Shown one piece after another: positions 41,456-50,028 of a DNA stretch of 64,000 bases (position 1 is the first letter of the stretch; each line of letters starts with the position of its first letter). The DNA is taken from positions 1 through 64,000 of the forward strand of contig CAJMNR010000002.1 in assembly GCA_905214875.1 (NCBI GenBank). The letters run 5' to 3'. A model generated the notes under the pieces. The model saw only the letters and a list, made by a program, of their open reading frames with translations. It was not told the DNA's origin and did no database searches. Source of the DNA: an uncultured bacterium. Lineage in GTDB: Bacteria > Bacillota > Clostridia > Lachnospirales > Lachnospiraceae. A program made the position numbers and the translations under genes.

Positions 41456-41683
41456 ATGTTAAATTTAAAAGTGAAACTATCTTCAGTAGATGAAATTCGT
41501 GATTTTGTAGACAAATGTTGTGAATTAGATTGTGATATCGATTTAGCAGCTGGAAGATACATAGTTGATGCAAAATCACTTTTGGGTGTATTTAGTGTAG
41601 ACTTAACAAGAGATTTAGAGTTATCGGTTTATACAGAAAATACTGACGAGGTTTGTGAAAAGTTACAGCCATATATGGTATAA
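41456..41683 (+). CDS. HPr-like protein without the phosphorylatable histidine (Crh-like)
   Basis: This 75-residue protein has the length and pattern of HPr, the PTS phosphocarrier. The regulatory Ser46 region of HPr (K-S-I/L-M/L-G-V) is kept as DAKSLLGVFSVDL, with the serine at residue 41. The segment that should hold His15 (G-x-H-A-R-P) reads SSVDEIRDFV, so phosphotransfer from enzyme I is not possible. B. subtilis Crh likewise has lost His15 and serves only as a CcpA corepressor once HPr kinase phosphorylates its Ser46. A similar catabolite-signalling role is inferred here. Confidence 0.75.
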   Translation: MLNLKVKLSSVDEIRDFVDKCCELDCDIDLAAGRYIVDAKSLLGVFSVDLTRDLELSVYTENTDEVCEKLQPYMV

Positions 41684-41685
41684 CT

Positions 41686-41735
41686 TCAAAAAGGAAGTAA
41701 GGTCTAGGCAAGACCTTACTTCCTTTTTGAATTAT
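41686..41735. terminator. Bidirectional terminator between the HPr-like and FadR-type genes
   Basis: TTCAAAAAGGAAGTAAGGTC and its exact complement form a stem of over 20 bp with a tiny loop (AGGCA), with A-run and T-run flanks. It serves both convergent genes. Confidence 0.93.
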
Positions 41736-41747
41736 ATAAAACGATAG

Positions 41748-42431
41748 TTATGCTTTATTAAGTAGTCTTCGGCTTTGTACCAGATGGAGATACATTGCAT
41801 CTTTTGCGCCAACTGGATCATGTGCTGCAATGGCTTCGTAGATTTCTCGATGGCTTACTAAGTCATTTGTCATAATGCCTAAATCTTCTTCTTTAATATA
41901 GCGGCTTACGGTGCTAAAGAGTGGAATCAGCCTTGGTGACACTAGATCATGACTGCTGTCAGCAACGGCCTGGTGGAAACGGTTATCTGCTTCTGTATGG
42001 TCTCTCTTTGCTTCGATTAAAAGCTCTAAGTTCTCTAAACATTCTTTTATATTGTCTAAATCTTCTTTTGTTGCATTGGTTGCTGCCATTGCCGCAATAT
42101 CTGGTTCGACTTGAATTCTAAGATTCATCAAGTCCTTCATTAGTTTCTTTTTATCATCAATAAAGAAGAGACCGAAAGGGTCTTCTATCATTCCCTTTTT
42201 ACTGGAGATGTAAGTACCGGATCCTTGGCGTACTTCAACTATATTTCTTGTTGCAAGCGTACGCATGGCTTCACGAATTGTACTTCTTCCGGCATTTACA
42301 AGGGCGGAAAGCTCAGGCTCTGTTGGCAGTTTATCACCTGGCTTCATATTTCGGTCAATGATATATTGGACAATATCGTCAGCAGTCTTCTGCATCAGAT
42401 TTTTTTCATTTGATTTTTTATTGGAATTCAA
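41748..42431 (-). CDS. GntR family regulator, FadR/FCD subfamily
   Basis: This 227-residue repressor-type protein has an N-terminal winged helix (KPGDKLPTEPELSALVNAGRSTIREAMRTL, about 31-60, then VRQGSGTYI) and a C-terminal all-helical FCD domain. The metal/ligand residues of FCD are visible in EADNRFHQAV (about 143), VSHREIYEAI (about 194) and YLHLVQSRRL (about 213). FCD regulators respond to sugar acids, lactate or other carboxylates, and the target here is unknown. It is divergent from the cobalamin adenosyltransferase gene. Confidence 0.92.
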   Translation of the reverse strand: MNSNKKSNEKNLMQKTADDIVQYIIDRNMKPGDKLPTEPELSALVNAGRSTIREAMRTLATRNIVEVRQGSGTYISSKKGMIEDPFGLFFIDDKKKLMKDLMNLRIQVEPDIAAMAATNATKEDLDNIKECLENLELLIEAKRDHTEADNRFHQAVADSSHDLVSPRLIPLFSTVSRYIKEEDLGIMTNDLVSHREIYEAIAAHDPVGAKDAMYLHLVQSRRLLNKA

Positions 42432-42489
42432 AGTATTGTTCTCCTGTCATAGTGTGCTAAGAATAAATTATGGATTTTCTACAAAATGT

Positions 42490-42497
42490 ATTATACT
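42490..42497. promoter_or_regulatory. Shared -10 region of divergent promoters
   Basis: The palindrome GTATTATAC (42488-42496) gives TATACT toward the adenosyltransferase gene and TATAAT toward the FadR-type gene. Neither side shows a strong -35. Overlapping divergent -10 elements suggest that the regulator may control both genes. Confidence 0.4.
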
Positions 42498-42552
42498 ATT
42501 AGGGGAATGCTTTTTTCAAGGGAAGCAATGAATTAGAAGTGAGGTAAAACGT

Positions 42553-43068
42553 ATGGTTCATATTTATCATGGAGATGGAAAAGGAAAGACGACAGCCGCT
42601 ATGGGGCTTGCAATTCGAGCAGCAGGTGTTGGCAACCTAGTGACGGTGGTGCAGTTTCTTAAGGGAAATCCGACTGGTGAGTTAGAAATCATGGGAAGGG
42701 TCCCTGAGATTACTGTATTTCGTAACGAAGTAAATCATGGGTTTACATTCCAGATGACAGAAGAAGAGAAAAAGCAGGTAATTATGATGCATAACATCAA
42801 CCTGATGCAGGCAATTGACAAAATTAATCGAAAAGAATGTGATACATTGATTCTTGATGAGTTATTAGATGCCTACAATATGGACATGGTTGATAAGAAT
42901 ATGGTCCGTACATTATTAGAGATGCGTCCGAAAGAATTAGAAATTGTGATGACGGGAAGAAATCCTGATGAATTTTTAATCAGTCATGCAGACTATATTA
43001 CTAATATGAAAAAAGAAAAACATCCTTTTGATCAAGGACATCCGGCAAGAAGAGGCGTGGAATTCTAA
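42553..43068 (+). CDS. cobO: Cob(I)alamin adenosyltransferase (CobO/BtuR type)
   Basis: This 171-residue enzyme transfers the adenosyl group of ATP to reduced corrinoids to make adenosylcobalamin. An inverted-type P-loop GDGKGKTT is at residues 7-14, LILDELLDA (about 99-107) is the Walker B region, MTGRNP follows, and HPFDQGHPARRGVEF closes the protein as in CobA/BtuR. It is single-gene here, with no cobalamin riboswitch visible upstream. The enzyme could serve B12-dependent mutases or diol/ethanolamine utilisation elsewhere in the genome. Confidence 0.93.
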   Translation: MVHIYHGDGKGKTTAAMGLAIRAAGVGNLVTVVQFLKGNPTGELEIMGRVPEITVFRNEVNHGFTFQMTEEEKKQVIMMHNINLMQAIDKINRKECDTLILDELLDAYNMDMVDKNMVRTLLEMRPKELEIVMTGRNPDEFLISHADYITNMKKEKHPFDQGHPARRGVEF

Positions 43069-43284
43069 TTTTTATATGATATATTTATTCATAATTAGTG
43101 CAATATGCATACGTGCATAAATAATTATGAATAAATATACAATACAAGATGTAAAATGATGATTTTTCAATAGTAAAATTATGTAAAGTCAATACGATTA
43201 ACAGTAATGAATATATAGGAGAGCGTTATTTTGTAAACATTATTCACAAAAATAATTTTTTTTAAAAAGAATGTATAAATATAC
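43069..43284. other. A+T-rich intergenic region with a 17-bp palindrome
   Basis: No gene is seen between the adenosyltransferase and the amino acid importer promoter. A perfect 17-bp inverted repeat (ATATTTATTCATAATTA at 43081 and its complement at 43122-43138) encloses a smaller palindrome ATGCATACGTGCAT. It lacks a T-tail but may terminate or stabilise the upstream mRNA. The remainder is plain A+T-rich DNA. Confidence 0.5.
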
Positions 43285-43312
43285 TTGATTTCTGATAAAA
43301 GTTATGTATAAT
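43285..43312 (+). promoter_or_regulatory. Promoter of the amino acid importer operon
   Basis: TTGATT (43285-43290), 16 bases, TATAAT (43307-43312). The leader is about 135 bases and contains GTGCAT...ATGCAC and AGCG...CGCT inverted segments near 43324-43432. These might fold, but no known riboswitch is recognised. Confidence 0.7.
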
Positions 43313-43455
43313 CATAATATGAGAAGTGCATAAAAATAAATAAGAATGAATTGTACATAATGCACATAAGTAAATATCGAAGCTTTTTTTTACTCAGAAA
43401 AAATAGCGTGAAAGCTTAATAAGCAAAACGCTTTGTTCAAGAAAGGGAGATTATT

Positions 43456-44226
43456 ATGAAGAAAAAAATTATTAGTATGATCGTAGCAGCAACAATGATT
43501 ACTTCTATTGTAGGATGTGGTTCAAAAGATTCAAGCACATCAGGAACAGCAAATGATGGAGCACAAGAAAAGAAGAAATTAGTAATGGCAACAAATCCGG
43601 AGTTCCCACCATATGAATATCGCGATGGAAATGATATCGTAGGTATTGATGTTGAAATTGCAAAAGCAATTGCAGATGATCTTGGTATGGAATTAGAGAT
43701 TAGCAGTGTAGAATTTGATTCAATCATTCCTGCAGTAAATAGTGGGAAAGCTGATGTTGGTATCGCTGGTATGACAGTAACCCCTGATCGTCAGAAAAAC
43801 GTTGACTTTACAGATTCTTATGCAACTTCAACACAAGTTATGATTGTTAAAGAAGACAATACTGAGATTACAAAGCCAGAAGATTTAGCTGGAAAAGAAG
43901 TTGGTGTTCAGACTGGTACGACAGGTGATATCTATGTTACTGATCAAAAAGGCGTTGAAGTAAGCCGTTTCTCTAAAGGAATGGAAGCAGTTCAATCATT
44001 AACACAAGGTAAGATAGATGCTGTTGTTATCGACCGTGAGCCAGCAAAAGAATTTGTGAAACAGAACCAAGGAATCAAGATTCTTGATGAAGAGTATACA
44101 AAAGAAGATTATGCAATCGCTTTGAAAAAAGGAAATACAGAATTATTAGATAAAATCAATGCTTCCTTAAAGAAATTAAAAGATAGCGGTGAACTTCAAA
44201 AAATCGTTGATAAATATATCAAATAA
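43456..44226 (+). CDS. Amino acid ABC transporter substrate-binding lipoprotein
   Basis: This 256-residue solute-binding protein of family 3 captures a polar amino acid outside the membrane. The lipobox SIVGC puts the lipidated cysteine at residue 21. The mature domain shows NPEFPPYEYRDGNDIVGIDVEIAKAIA (about 49-75), GMTVTPDRQKNVDFTDSY (about 110-127) and the hinge GVQTGTTGDIYV, where the arginine in TPDRQKNV and an aspartate in VVIDREPA are usual ligands for the amino acid carboxylate and amino group. It is the first gene of a three-gene importer operon. Confidence 0.95.
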   Translation: MKKKIISMIVAATMITSIVGCGSKDSSTSGTANDGAQEKKKLVMATNPEFPPYEYRDGNDIVGIDVEIAKAIADDLGMELEISSVEFDSIIPAVNSGKADVGIAGMTVTPDRQKNVDFTDSYATSTQVMIVKEDNTEITKPEDLAGKEVGVQTGTTGDIYVTDQKGVEVSRFSKGMEAVQSLTQGKIDAVVIDREPAKEFVKQNQGIKILDEEYTKEDYAIALKKGNTELLDKINASLKKLKDSGELQKIVDKYIK

Positions 44227-44267
44227 GAATATTAAGTTACAAATAAAAAAGGGATAAGGTAAGAACT

Positions 44268-44993
44268 ATGGTTACATTTTTAGCTAGTGGAATGCCGAAG
44301 TTTTTGTTAGACTTCGCTGATTCTTTTAAACAAAATTTCATAGAAAAAGATCGTTACCAATATCTGGTTGATGGTGTGCTTGTTACATTAAAGATTACAT
44401 TGTTTGCAGTACTTATCGGTATCGCAATTGGATTTGTAGTTGGTATAATTCGCTCTACATATGAAAACACAGGAAAATTAAAAGTTCTTAATAAGATATG
44501 TAAATTATATATAACAGTAATTCGAGGCACGCCGGTTGTTGTTCAGCTGATGATCATCTATTACGGAATTTTTCAAACAGTAGATATTGATCCAGTAATT
44601 GTTGCAGTATTGTCATTTGGTATTAATTCCGGTGCTTATGTAGCTGAGATTATTAGAAGTGGTATCATGTCAATTGACCAAGGTCAGTTTGAAGCTGGTC
44701 GTAGTCTTGGATTTAACTACATACAAACAATGCGATATATCATTATGCCACAAGCCGTTAAGAATGTACTACCTGCTCTAGGAAATGAGTTTATCGTATT
44801 ATTAAAGGAAACTTCAGTGGCAGGATATATTTCCCTACAAGACTTGACAAAGGGTGGAGACATTATTAGAAGCCAGACATATGATGTATTCATGCCTTTA
44901 CTGGCAGTTGCATCTGTATATCTTGTGCTTGTCATGATCTTTTCTCACTTTGTACAGAAACTAGAGAGGAGGCTAAACAATGGAAAACGCTAA
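44268..44993 (+). CDS. Amino acid ABC transporter permease
   Basis: This 241-residue permease of the His/Glu/Gln/Arg family has five membrane helices. GVLVTLKITLFAVLIGIAIGFVVG is the usual first helix, and the EAA loop that contacts the ATPase is EAGRSLGFNYIQTMRYIIMPQAVKNVLPALGNE (about 142-175). It probably forms a homodimer, as no second permease gene is present. Its end overlaps the ATPase gene by 14 bases. Confidence 0.95.
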   Translation: MVTFLASGMPKFLLDFADSFKQNFIEKDRYQYLVDGVLVTLKITLFAVLIGIAIGFVVGIIRSTYENTGKLKVLNKICKLYITVIRGTPVVVQLMIIYYGIFQTVDIDPVIVAVLSFGINSGAYVAEIIRSGIMSIDQGQFEAGRSLGFNYIQTMRYIIMPQAVKNVLPALGNEFIVLLKETSVAGYISLQDLTKGGDIIRSQTYDVFMPLLAVASVYLVLVMIFSHFVQKLERRLNNGKR

Positions 44994-45720
44994 TAACTTA
45001 ATTCGAGTAGAACATCTTAAAAAGCAATTTGGAACGACATTAGCACTTGATGATGTCAATCTTACCATTGAAAAAGGGGAAGTAGTTTTTATCATTGGAC
45101 CAAGTGGTTCAGGAAAGAGTACGCTTCTTCGTTGTCTCAATCTCTTAGAAGTGCCAAGTGATGGGAATATCTTTGTAAATGATGTAAATATTACCGATAA
45201 GAAAGTAGATATCAATATGCATCGTCAAAAGATGGGAATGGTGTTCCAACATTTTAACTTATTCCCTCATATGACAGTGCTTAAAAATCTTACGTTAGCT
45301 CCAATGAAGTTACAAGGAGTGAGCAAAGAGGAAGCAGAAGCACAAGCGCTTAAGCTGTTAGAACGTGTAGGCCTTAAGGACCGTGCAGATGCTTATCCAA
45401 ATCAATTATCTGGTGGACAAAAGCAACGTATTGCAATTGTCCGTTCCTTATGTATGAAACCAGATGTGATGTTATTTGACGAACCAACATCAGCCCTAGA
45501 TCCAGAAATGGTTGGTGAAGTTCTAGAGGTAATGCGTGAACTTGCCAATGAAAATATGACCATGGTTGTCGTAACACACGAAATGGGATTTGCGAAAGAA
45601 GTAGCCTCCAGAGTAATCTTTATGGATCAAGGAAAAATCGTTGAAGAGAATACTCCAGAGAATATCTATAATCATCCACAAAGCGACCGTTTAAAATCAT
45701 TTTTAAGCAAAGTTCTTTAA
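44980..45720 (+). CDS. Amino acid ABC transporter ATP-binding protein
   Basis: This 246-residue ATPase is of the GlnQ/ArtP type. Walker A GPSGSGKST is at about 40-48, the signature is LSGGQKQR (about 143) and Walker B LFDEPTSALD follows (about 165). The H-loop is VVTHEMGFA. A start with GGAGG inside the end of the permease gene indicates translational coupling. It closes the importer operon, which ends at an intrinsic terminator. Confidence 0.96.
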   Translation: MENANNLIRVEHLKKQFGTTLALDDVNLTIEKGEVVFIIGPSGSGKSTLLRCLNLLEVPSDGNIFVNDVNITDKKVDINMHRQKMGMVFQHFNLFPHMTVLKNLTLAPMKLQGVSKEEAEAQALKLLERVGLKDRADAYPNQLSGGQKQRIAIVRSLCMKPDVMLFDEPTSALDPEMVGEVLEVMRELANENMTMVVVTHEMGFAKEVASRVIFMDQGKIVEENTPENIYNHPQSDRLKSFLSKVL

Positions 45721-45737
45721 TATTCTCTATTATATAG

Positions 45738-45790
45738 AAGAAAGCCTTATGTAGATTCTGGGTGAATTTACATAGGGCTTTCTTCTTGTT
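45738..45790 (+). terminator. Intrinsic terminator of the amino acid importer operon
   Basis: A 16-bp stem with one G-T pair (AAGAAAGCCTTATGTA with TACATAGGGCTTTCTT) and a following TTGTTT. Confidence 0.85.
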
Positions 45791-45797
45791 TATCGTA

Positions 45798-45826
45798 TTG
45801 ACAGATATTTTTTTTGGTAGTACTAT
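45798..45826 (+). promoter_or_regulatory. Promoter of the marR-ABC exporter operon
   Basis: TTGACA (45798-45803), exactly 17 bases, then TACTAT (45821-45826). Transcription should start near 45833, inside the palindrome annotated next. Confidence 0.75.
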
Positions 45827-45831
45827 AGATA

Positions 45832-45847
45832 TGTTAGGTATCTAACA
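45832..45847 (+). promoter_or_regulatory. Operator candidate for the MarR-type repressor
   Basis: TGTTAG-GTAT-CTAACA is a perfect 16-base palindrome placed on the predicted start of transcription. A related half-site GTTAG lies just downstream (45848-45852), and another TTAG at 45873. Position and symmetry fit autorepression by the MarR protein encoded next. Confidence 0.6.
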
Positions 45848-45900
45848 GTTAGCATTCGAACTATTATGGATACTTAGTTAGAGATAGAGAGGGAGGTTCT

Positions 45901-46335
45901 ATGGAGTGTAAAGAACTTGGGAAAATGATGCATTTTATTTCAAATAGCATGAAACGGAGAATTGACCAAAAAGTCGCTGAATTTGGACTTACTAGTGTAC
46001 AATCCCGTGTATTGCATTTTATTGATATTTCAAGGAGAGAGAATAAACCAGTCTTTCAAAAGGACTTGGAGGAAAACTTTGACGTAAGGAAATCTACAGT
46101 TACTAATGTACTTCAGCTTCTCGAAAAAAACGGATACCTAAAGAGAGAGAGCGTTGCGACCGATGCAAGATTAAAACAGCTTATTCTTACAGAAAAGGGT
46201 GAGGAAGCAACTGTTGTAGTTCAAAAAATAATTGTGGAAGAGGAAAAGGAAATCTTAAAGTATGTGTCCGAGGAGGAAAAGGCTACATTCTTTTATGTCC
46301 TTAATAAGATATCAAAATCAATAAAAGAATCATAA
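45901..46335 (+). CDS. MarR family transcriptional regulator
   Basis: This 144-residue winged-helix regulator has the recognition helix in FDVRKSTVTNVLQLLEKNGYL (about 60-80), and the wing in RESVATDARLKQLILTEKG. The flanking helices form the dimer interface. It is the first gene of an operon with a two-subunit ABC exporter (18 bases to the next gene), a common arrangement in which the regulator releases DNA on binding a drug or aromatic ligand. GGGAGG lies upstream of the ATG. Confidence 0.93.
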   Translation: MECKELGKMMHFISNSMKRRIDQKVAEFGLTSVQSRVLHFIDISRRENKPVFQKDLEENFDVRKSTVTNVLQLLEKNGYLKRESVATDARLKQLILTEKGEEATVVVQKIIVEEEKEILKYVSEEEKATFFYVLNKISKSIKES

Positions 46336-46353
46336 AAACACGGGAGGGAAATT

Positions 46354-48096
46354 ATGATAAAGAAGTTGATGGAGCACATCGGCGAATTTAAGAAAGATAC
46401 AATACTTACACCTATTTTTATTGTATTAGAAGCAGTGATGGAAGTGTTTATTCCAATTTTAATGGCGTCAATTATTGATAACGGCGTTAATAAAGGGGAT
46501 ATGCATCACGTTGTGGTAATTGGATTACTTATGCTTTTAGCAGCTTTCTTAAGTTTGGGATTTGGAGCTATTGCAGGAAAGACAGCTGCAACGGCAAGTA
46601 CTGGCTTTGCCAGAAATATAAGACAGGCAATGTTTTATAACATACAGAATTTTTCATTTAGCAACATCGATAAATATTCAACAGCAGGGTTGGTTACACG
46701 TCTTACAACAGACGTAACTAATGTTCAAAATGCATACCAGATGATTATCCGTATGTTCGTACGTGCACCAATCATGCTTATTTCAGCAATGGTTATGTGT
46801 ATGATCATTAATATCAAACTTAGCCTTATTTTCTTTATTGCGATTATTTTCTTAGGAACGAGTTTGTTCTTCATTATGACAAATGCACATCCTAACTTTA
46901 TGAAAGCATTTCGTAAATATGATGACTTAAATGCAAGCGTTCAGGAAAACCTTACAGGAATTCGTGTCGTTAAGGCATATGTAAAAGAGGAATATGAAGT
47001 AAGCAAGTTCCAAAAAGCAAGTCAGGCAGTGTATGAATTTTTTGTAAGAGCTGAAAAATTAATTATACTTAACAACCCAATCATGCAGTTATCTATGTAT
47101 GCATCTATCATTGCATTATCATGGCTTGGTGCGAATATGATCGTTGGTGGCAGCATGACAACCGGTGAACTAATGAGTTTATTTACTTATACAACCAATA
47201 TCCTTGTCAGCCTTATGATGATTTCTATGGTATTTGTTATGGTAACCATGGCAAAATCCTCTGCAGAAAGAATTGTTGAGATTTTAGATGAAACAAGTGA
47301 TATTCAAAGTAAGAAAGATGCTGTAAAAGTTGTAAAAGACGGTTCTATTGAATTTGACCATGTTAACTTTAGCTACAGCAAAGATATGGACAAGTTAACT
47401 CTTTTTGATATCGATCTTTCAATCAAGTCTGGTGAAACAATCGGTATTCTTGGTGGTACAGGTAGTGCAAAATCTTCCTTAGTACAATTGATTCCTAGAC
47501 TTTATGATGTTACATCAGGAAGCATCAAAGTTGGCGGAGTGGATGTAAGAGATTATGATATAGAAGCATTACGTAATGAGGTTGCCATGGTGCTTCAGAA
47601 AAACGTATTGTTCTCAGGTACGATTAATGAGAATTTACGATGGGGCGATCAAGAAGCCACAGATGAACAAATCAAACAAGCTTGTACTCAGGCTCAGGCG
47701 GATGAATTTGTTGAAAAGTTCCCACATGGATATGAAACATATATCGAACAAGGTGGAACCAATGTATCTGGTGGACAGAAGCAACGTCTTTGTATTGCAA
47801 GAGCTTTGCTTAAGAAACCTAAGATCTTGATTCTAGATGATTCTACAAGTGCTGTAGATACTAAGACAGATGCTTTTATTCGTAAGGCATTCAAAGAAGA
47901 TATTCCGAATACGACTAAAATTATTATTGCACAACGTATTTCGAGCATTCAGGATGCAGACCGCATTATTGTTTTAAATGATGGTAAGATTGAGGCGTTT
48001 GCATCACATGATGAGTTATTGAAGACAAATGCAATTTATCAAGAGGTTTATAATTCACAAATGAAAGGAGCTGATTTCGATGGGGCCAATGAATAG
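46354..48096 (+). CDS. Heterodimeric ABC exporter, subunit with degenerate ATP site
   Basis: This 580-residue half-transporter has six membrane helices (to about 320) and an ATPase domain with Walker A GGTGSAKS (lysine K373) and signature VSGGQKQR. In Walker B, LILDDST, Asp496 stands where the catalytic Glu should be. This is the non-catalytic partner of heterodimers such as BmrCD, LmrCD and TM287/288. It overlaps the next gene by 17 bases. Together they likely export drugs or lipids, induced through the MarR regulator. Confidence 0.94.
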   Translation: MIKKLMEHIGEFKKDTILTPIFIVLEAVMEVFIPILMASIIDNGVNKGDMHHVVVIGLLMLLAAFLSLGFGAIAGKTAATASTGFARNIRQAMFYNIQNFSFSNIDKYSTAGLVTRLTTDVTNVQNAYQMIIRMFVRAPIMLISAMVMCMIINIKLSLIFFIAIIFLGTSLFFIMTNAHPNFMKAFRKYDDLNASVQENLTGIRVVKAYVKEEYEVSKFQKASQAVYEFFVRAEKLIILNNPIMQLSMYASIIALSWLGANMIVGGSMTTGELMSLFTYTTNILVSLMMISMVFVMVTMAKSSAERIVEILDETSDIQSKKDAVKVVKDGSIEFDHVNFSYSKDMDKLTLFDIDLSIKSGETIGILGGTGSAKSSLVQLIPRLYDVTSGSIKVGGVDVRDYDIEALRNEVAMVLQKNVLFSGTINENLRWGDQEATDEQIKQACTQAQADEFVEKFPHGYETYIEQGGTNVSGGQKQRLCIARALLKKPKILILDDSTSAVDTKTDAFIRKAFKEDIPNTTKIIIAQRISSIQDADRIIVLNDGKIEAFASHDELLKTNAIYQEVYNSQMKGADFDGANE

Positions 48097-49987
48097 AAAT
48101 GGAAAAGTGCCACTAAGCAAAGAGGAAAAAGGGCAAACTACAAAGACATTATGCCGTTTGTTCAAGCTTGTTTTAAAGAAATATCCTGTTCACTGTATCA
48201 TCGTATTACTTGCAATTTTAATCAGTTCTCTTTCGGGAGTTGTTGGTACACTGTTCTTAAAGAACTTAATCGATGATTATATTACACCATTTATTGGACA
48301 GGCAAATCCAAGTTTTAAACCATTATTTAATGCTCTTACTTTAATGGCTTGTGTTTATTTGGCTGGGGCGCTTTCTACGTATCTTTATAACCGTTTAATG
48401 ATTACAGTAACACAGGGAACACTTAGAGACATCCGTAACGATATCTTTAAACATATGGAATCCTTACCTATTAAGTATTTTGATACTCATACCCATGGGG
48501 ATATCATGAGTATCTATACAAATGATACGGATACATTAAGACAGATGTTGAGTCAGAGTATTCCACAGATGATTTCTTCTGCAATTACGATCGTCAGCGT
48601 ATTTATCTCTATGGTAATGTTAAGTATACCGCTTACGATCTTAATCGTAATCTGTGTATTCGTTATGATCGTGGTAACGAAGAAACTTGGTTCAAAAAGT
48701 GCATTTTACTTTATGAAACAGCAACAGGATCTTGCAAAGGTAAATGGATATATCGAAGAAATGATGGAAGGACAGAAAGTTGTTAAAGTTTTCTGTCATG
48801 AAGAAGAAACAAAAGTAGACTTTGATAAATTAAACAATCAGTTATTTGAAAGCGCTAAGAATGCAAATACTTTTGCCAACATCTTAATGCCAGTGCTTAT
48901 GAATCTTGGTTATATAAATTACGTTCTTACTGCAATCTTTGGTAGTGTCCTTGCTATTAATGGAGTTGCCGGCTTTACATTAGGTGGGCTCGCAGCATTT
49001 TTACAGCTTACAAGAAGTTTTAACCAACCGATTTCACAAATTTCTCAACAGTTTAATGCAATCATTATGGCACTTGCTGGTGCAAAACGTATCTTTGACC
49101 TTATTGATCAAGAATCCGAAGTAGATAATGGATATGTAACGCTTGTAAATGCCGAAGTTGATCAAAATGGAGAGATTAAGGAAGCAGACAAGCATACAGG
49201 AGTCTGGGCATGGAAACATCCTCATGAAGATGGAACTACGACATATACAAGATTATGTGGAGATGTTGTATTCGACGATGTTGACTTTGGATATAACGAT
49301 GAGAAGATTGTCCTTCATAATGTAAAATTATTTGCAAACCGTGGTGAGAAGGTTGCCTTCGTAGGTGCGACTGGTGCAGGTAAGACTACGATTACCAACT
49401 TAATTAACCGTTTCTACGATATTCAAGATGGTAAGATCCGTTATGATGGAATCAATATTAACAAGATAAAAAAAGATGATTTAAGACGTTCCTTAGGAAT
49501 CGTATTACAGGATACGCATTTATTTACAGGAACGGTAAAAGAGAATATTAAATATGGTAAGTTTGATGCCACAGATGAAGAAGTATATGCAGCAGCAAAA
49601 CTTGCAAATGCAGATCAATTTATTAAGCATCTTCCTGATGGCTATGATACGATGCTTTCAGGCGATGGTGCAAACTTAAGCCAGGGACAAAGACAGTTAC
49701 TTGCCATTGCAAGAGCTGCTATTGCAGATCCACCAGTATTAATCCTTGATGAAGCAACTTCAAGTATTGATACAAGAACAGAGGCAATCGTACAGGCTGG
49801 TATGGATAAATTAATGGAAGGAAGAACAGTATTTGTTATTGCCCACCGTTTATCCACTGTTAAGAATTCAGATGTAATCATGGTACTTGAACAAGGTAGA
49901 ATCATTGAACGAGGAAACCATGATAAGTTAATTGAAGAACGAGGAAAATACTATCAGTTATATACTGGTGCATTTGAATTATCATAA
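48080..49987 (+). CDS. Heterodimeric ABC exporter, catalytic subunit
   Basis: This 635-residue half-transporter has six helices (about 35-330), Walker A GATGAGKT with K435, signature LSQGQ and a complete Walker B LILDEAT with catalytic E558. An insertion of about 45 residues between membrane and ATPase domains (NAEVDQNGEIKEADKHTG...TTTYTRLCG, about 350-395) is not in typical BmrD/LmrD and looks soluble and charged. It is translationally coupled with the partner gene. A terminator follows directly. Confidence 0.94.
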   Translation: MGPMNRNGKVPLSKEEKGQTTKTLCRLFKLVLKKYPVHCIIVLLAILISSLSGVVGTLFLKNLIDDYITPFIGQANPSFKPLFNALTLMACVYLAGALSTYLYNRLMITVTQGTLRDIRNDIFKHMESLPIKYFDTHTHGDIMSIYTNDTDTLRQMLSQSIPQMISSAITIVSVFISMVMLSIPLTILIVICVFVMIVVTKKLGSKSAFYFMKQQQDLAKVNGYIEEMMEGQKVVKVFCHEEETKVDFDKLNNQLFESAKNANTFANILMPVLMNLGYINYVLTAIFGSVLAINGVAGFTLGGLAAFLQLTRSFNQPISQISQQFNAIIMALAGAKRIFDLIDQESEVDNGYVTLVNAEVDQNGEIKEADKHTGVWAWKHPHEDGTTTYTRLCGDVVFDDVDFGYNDEKIVLHNVKLFANRGEKVAFVGATGAGKTTITNLINRFYDIQDGKIRYDGININKIKKDDLRRSLGIVLQDTHLFTGTVKENIKYGKFDATDEEVYAAAKLANADQFIKHLPDGYDTMLSGDGANLSQGQRQLLAIARAAIADPPVLILDEATSSIDTRTEAIVQAGMDKLMEGRTVFVIAHRLSTVKNSDVIMVLEQGRIIERGNHDKLIEERGKYYQLYTGAFELS

Positions 49988-49991
49988 TGAG

Positions 49992-50028
49992 AAAAAAGGA
50001 AACTGTCTATGGATGGTTTCCTTTTTTT
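49992..50028 (+). terminator. Intrinsic terminator of the MarR/ABC exporter operon
   Basis: AAAAAAGGAAAC pairs with GTTTCCTTTTTT across a 12-base loop. Confidence 0.9.
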
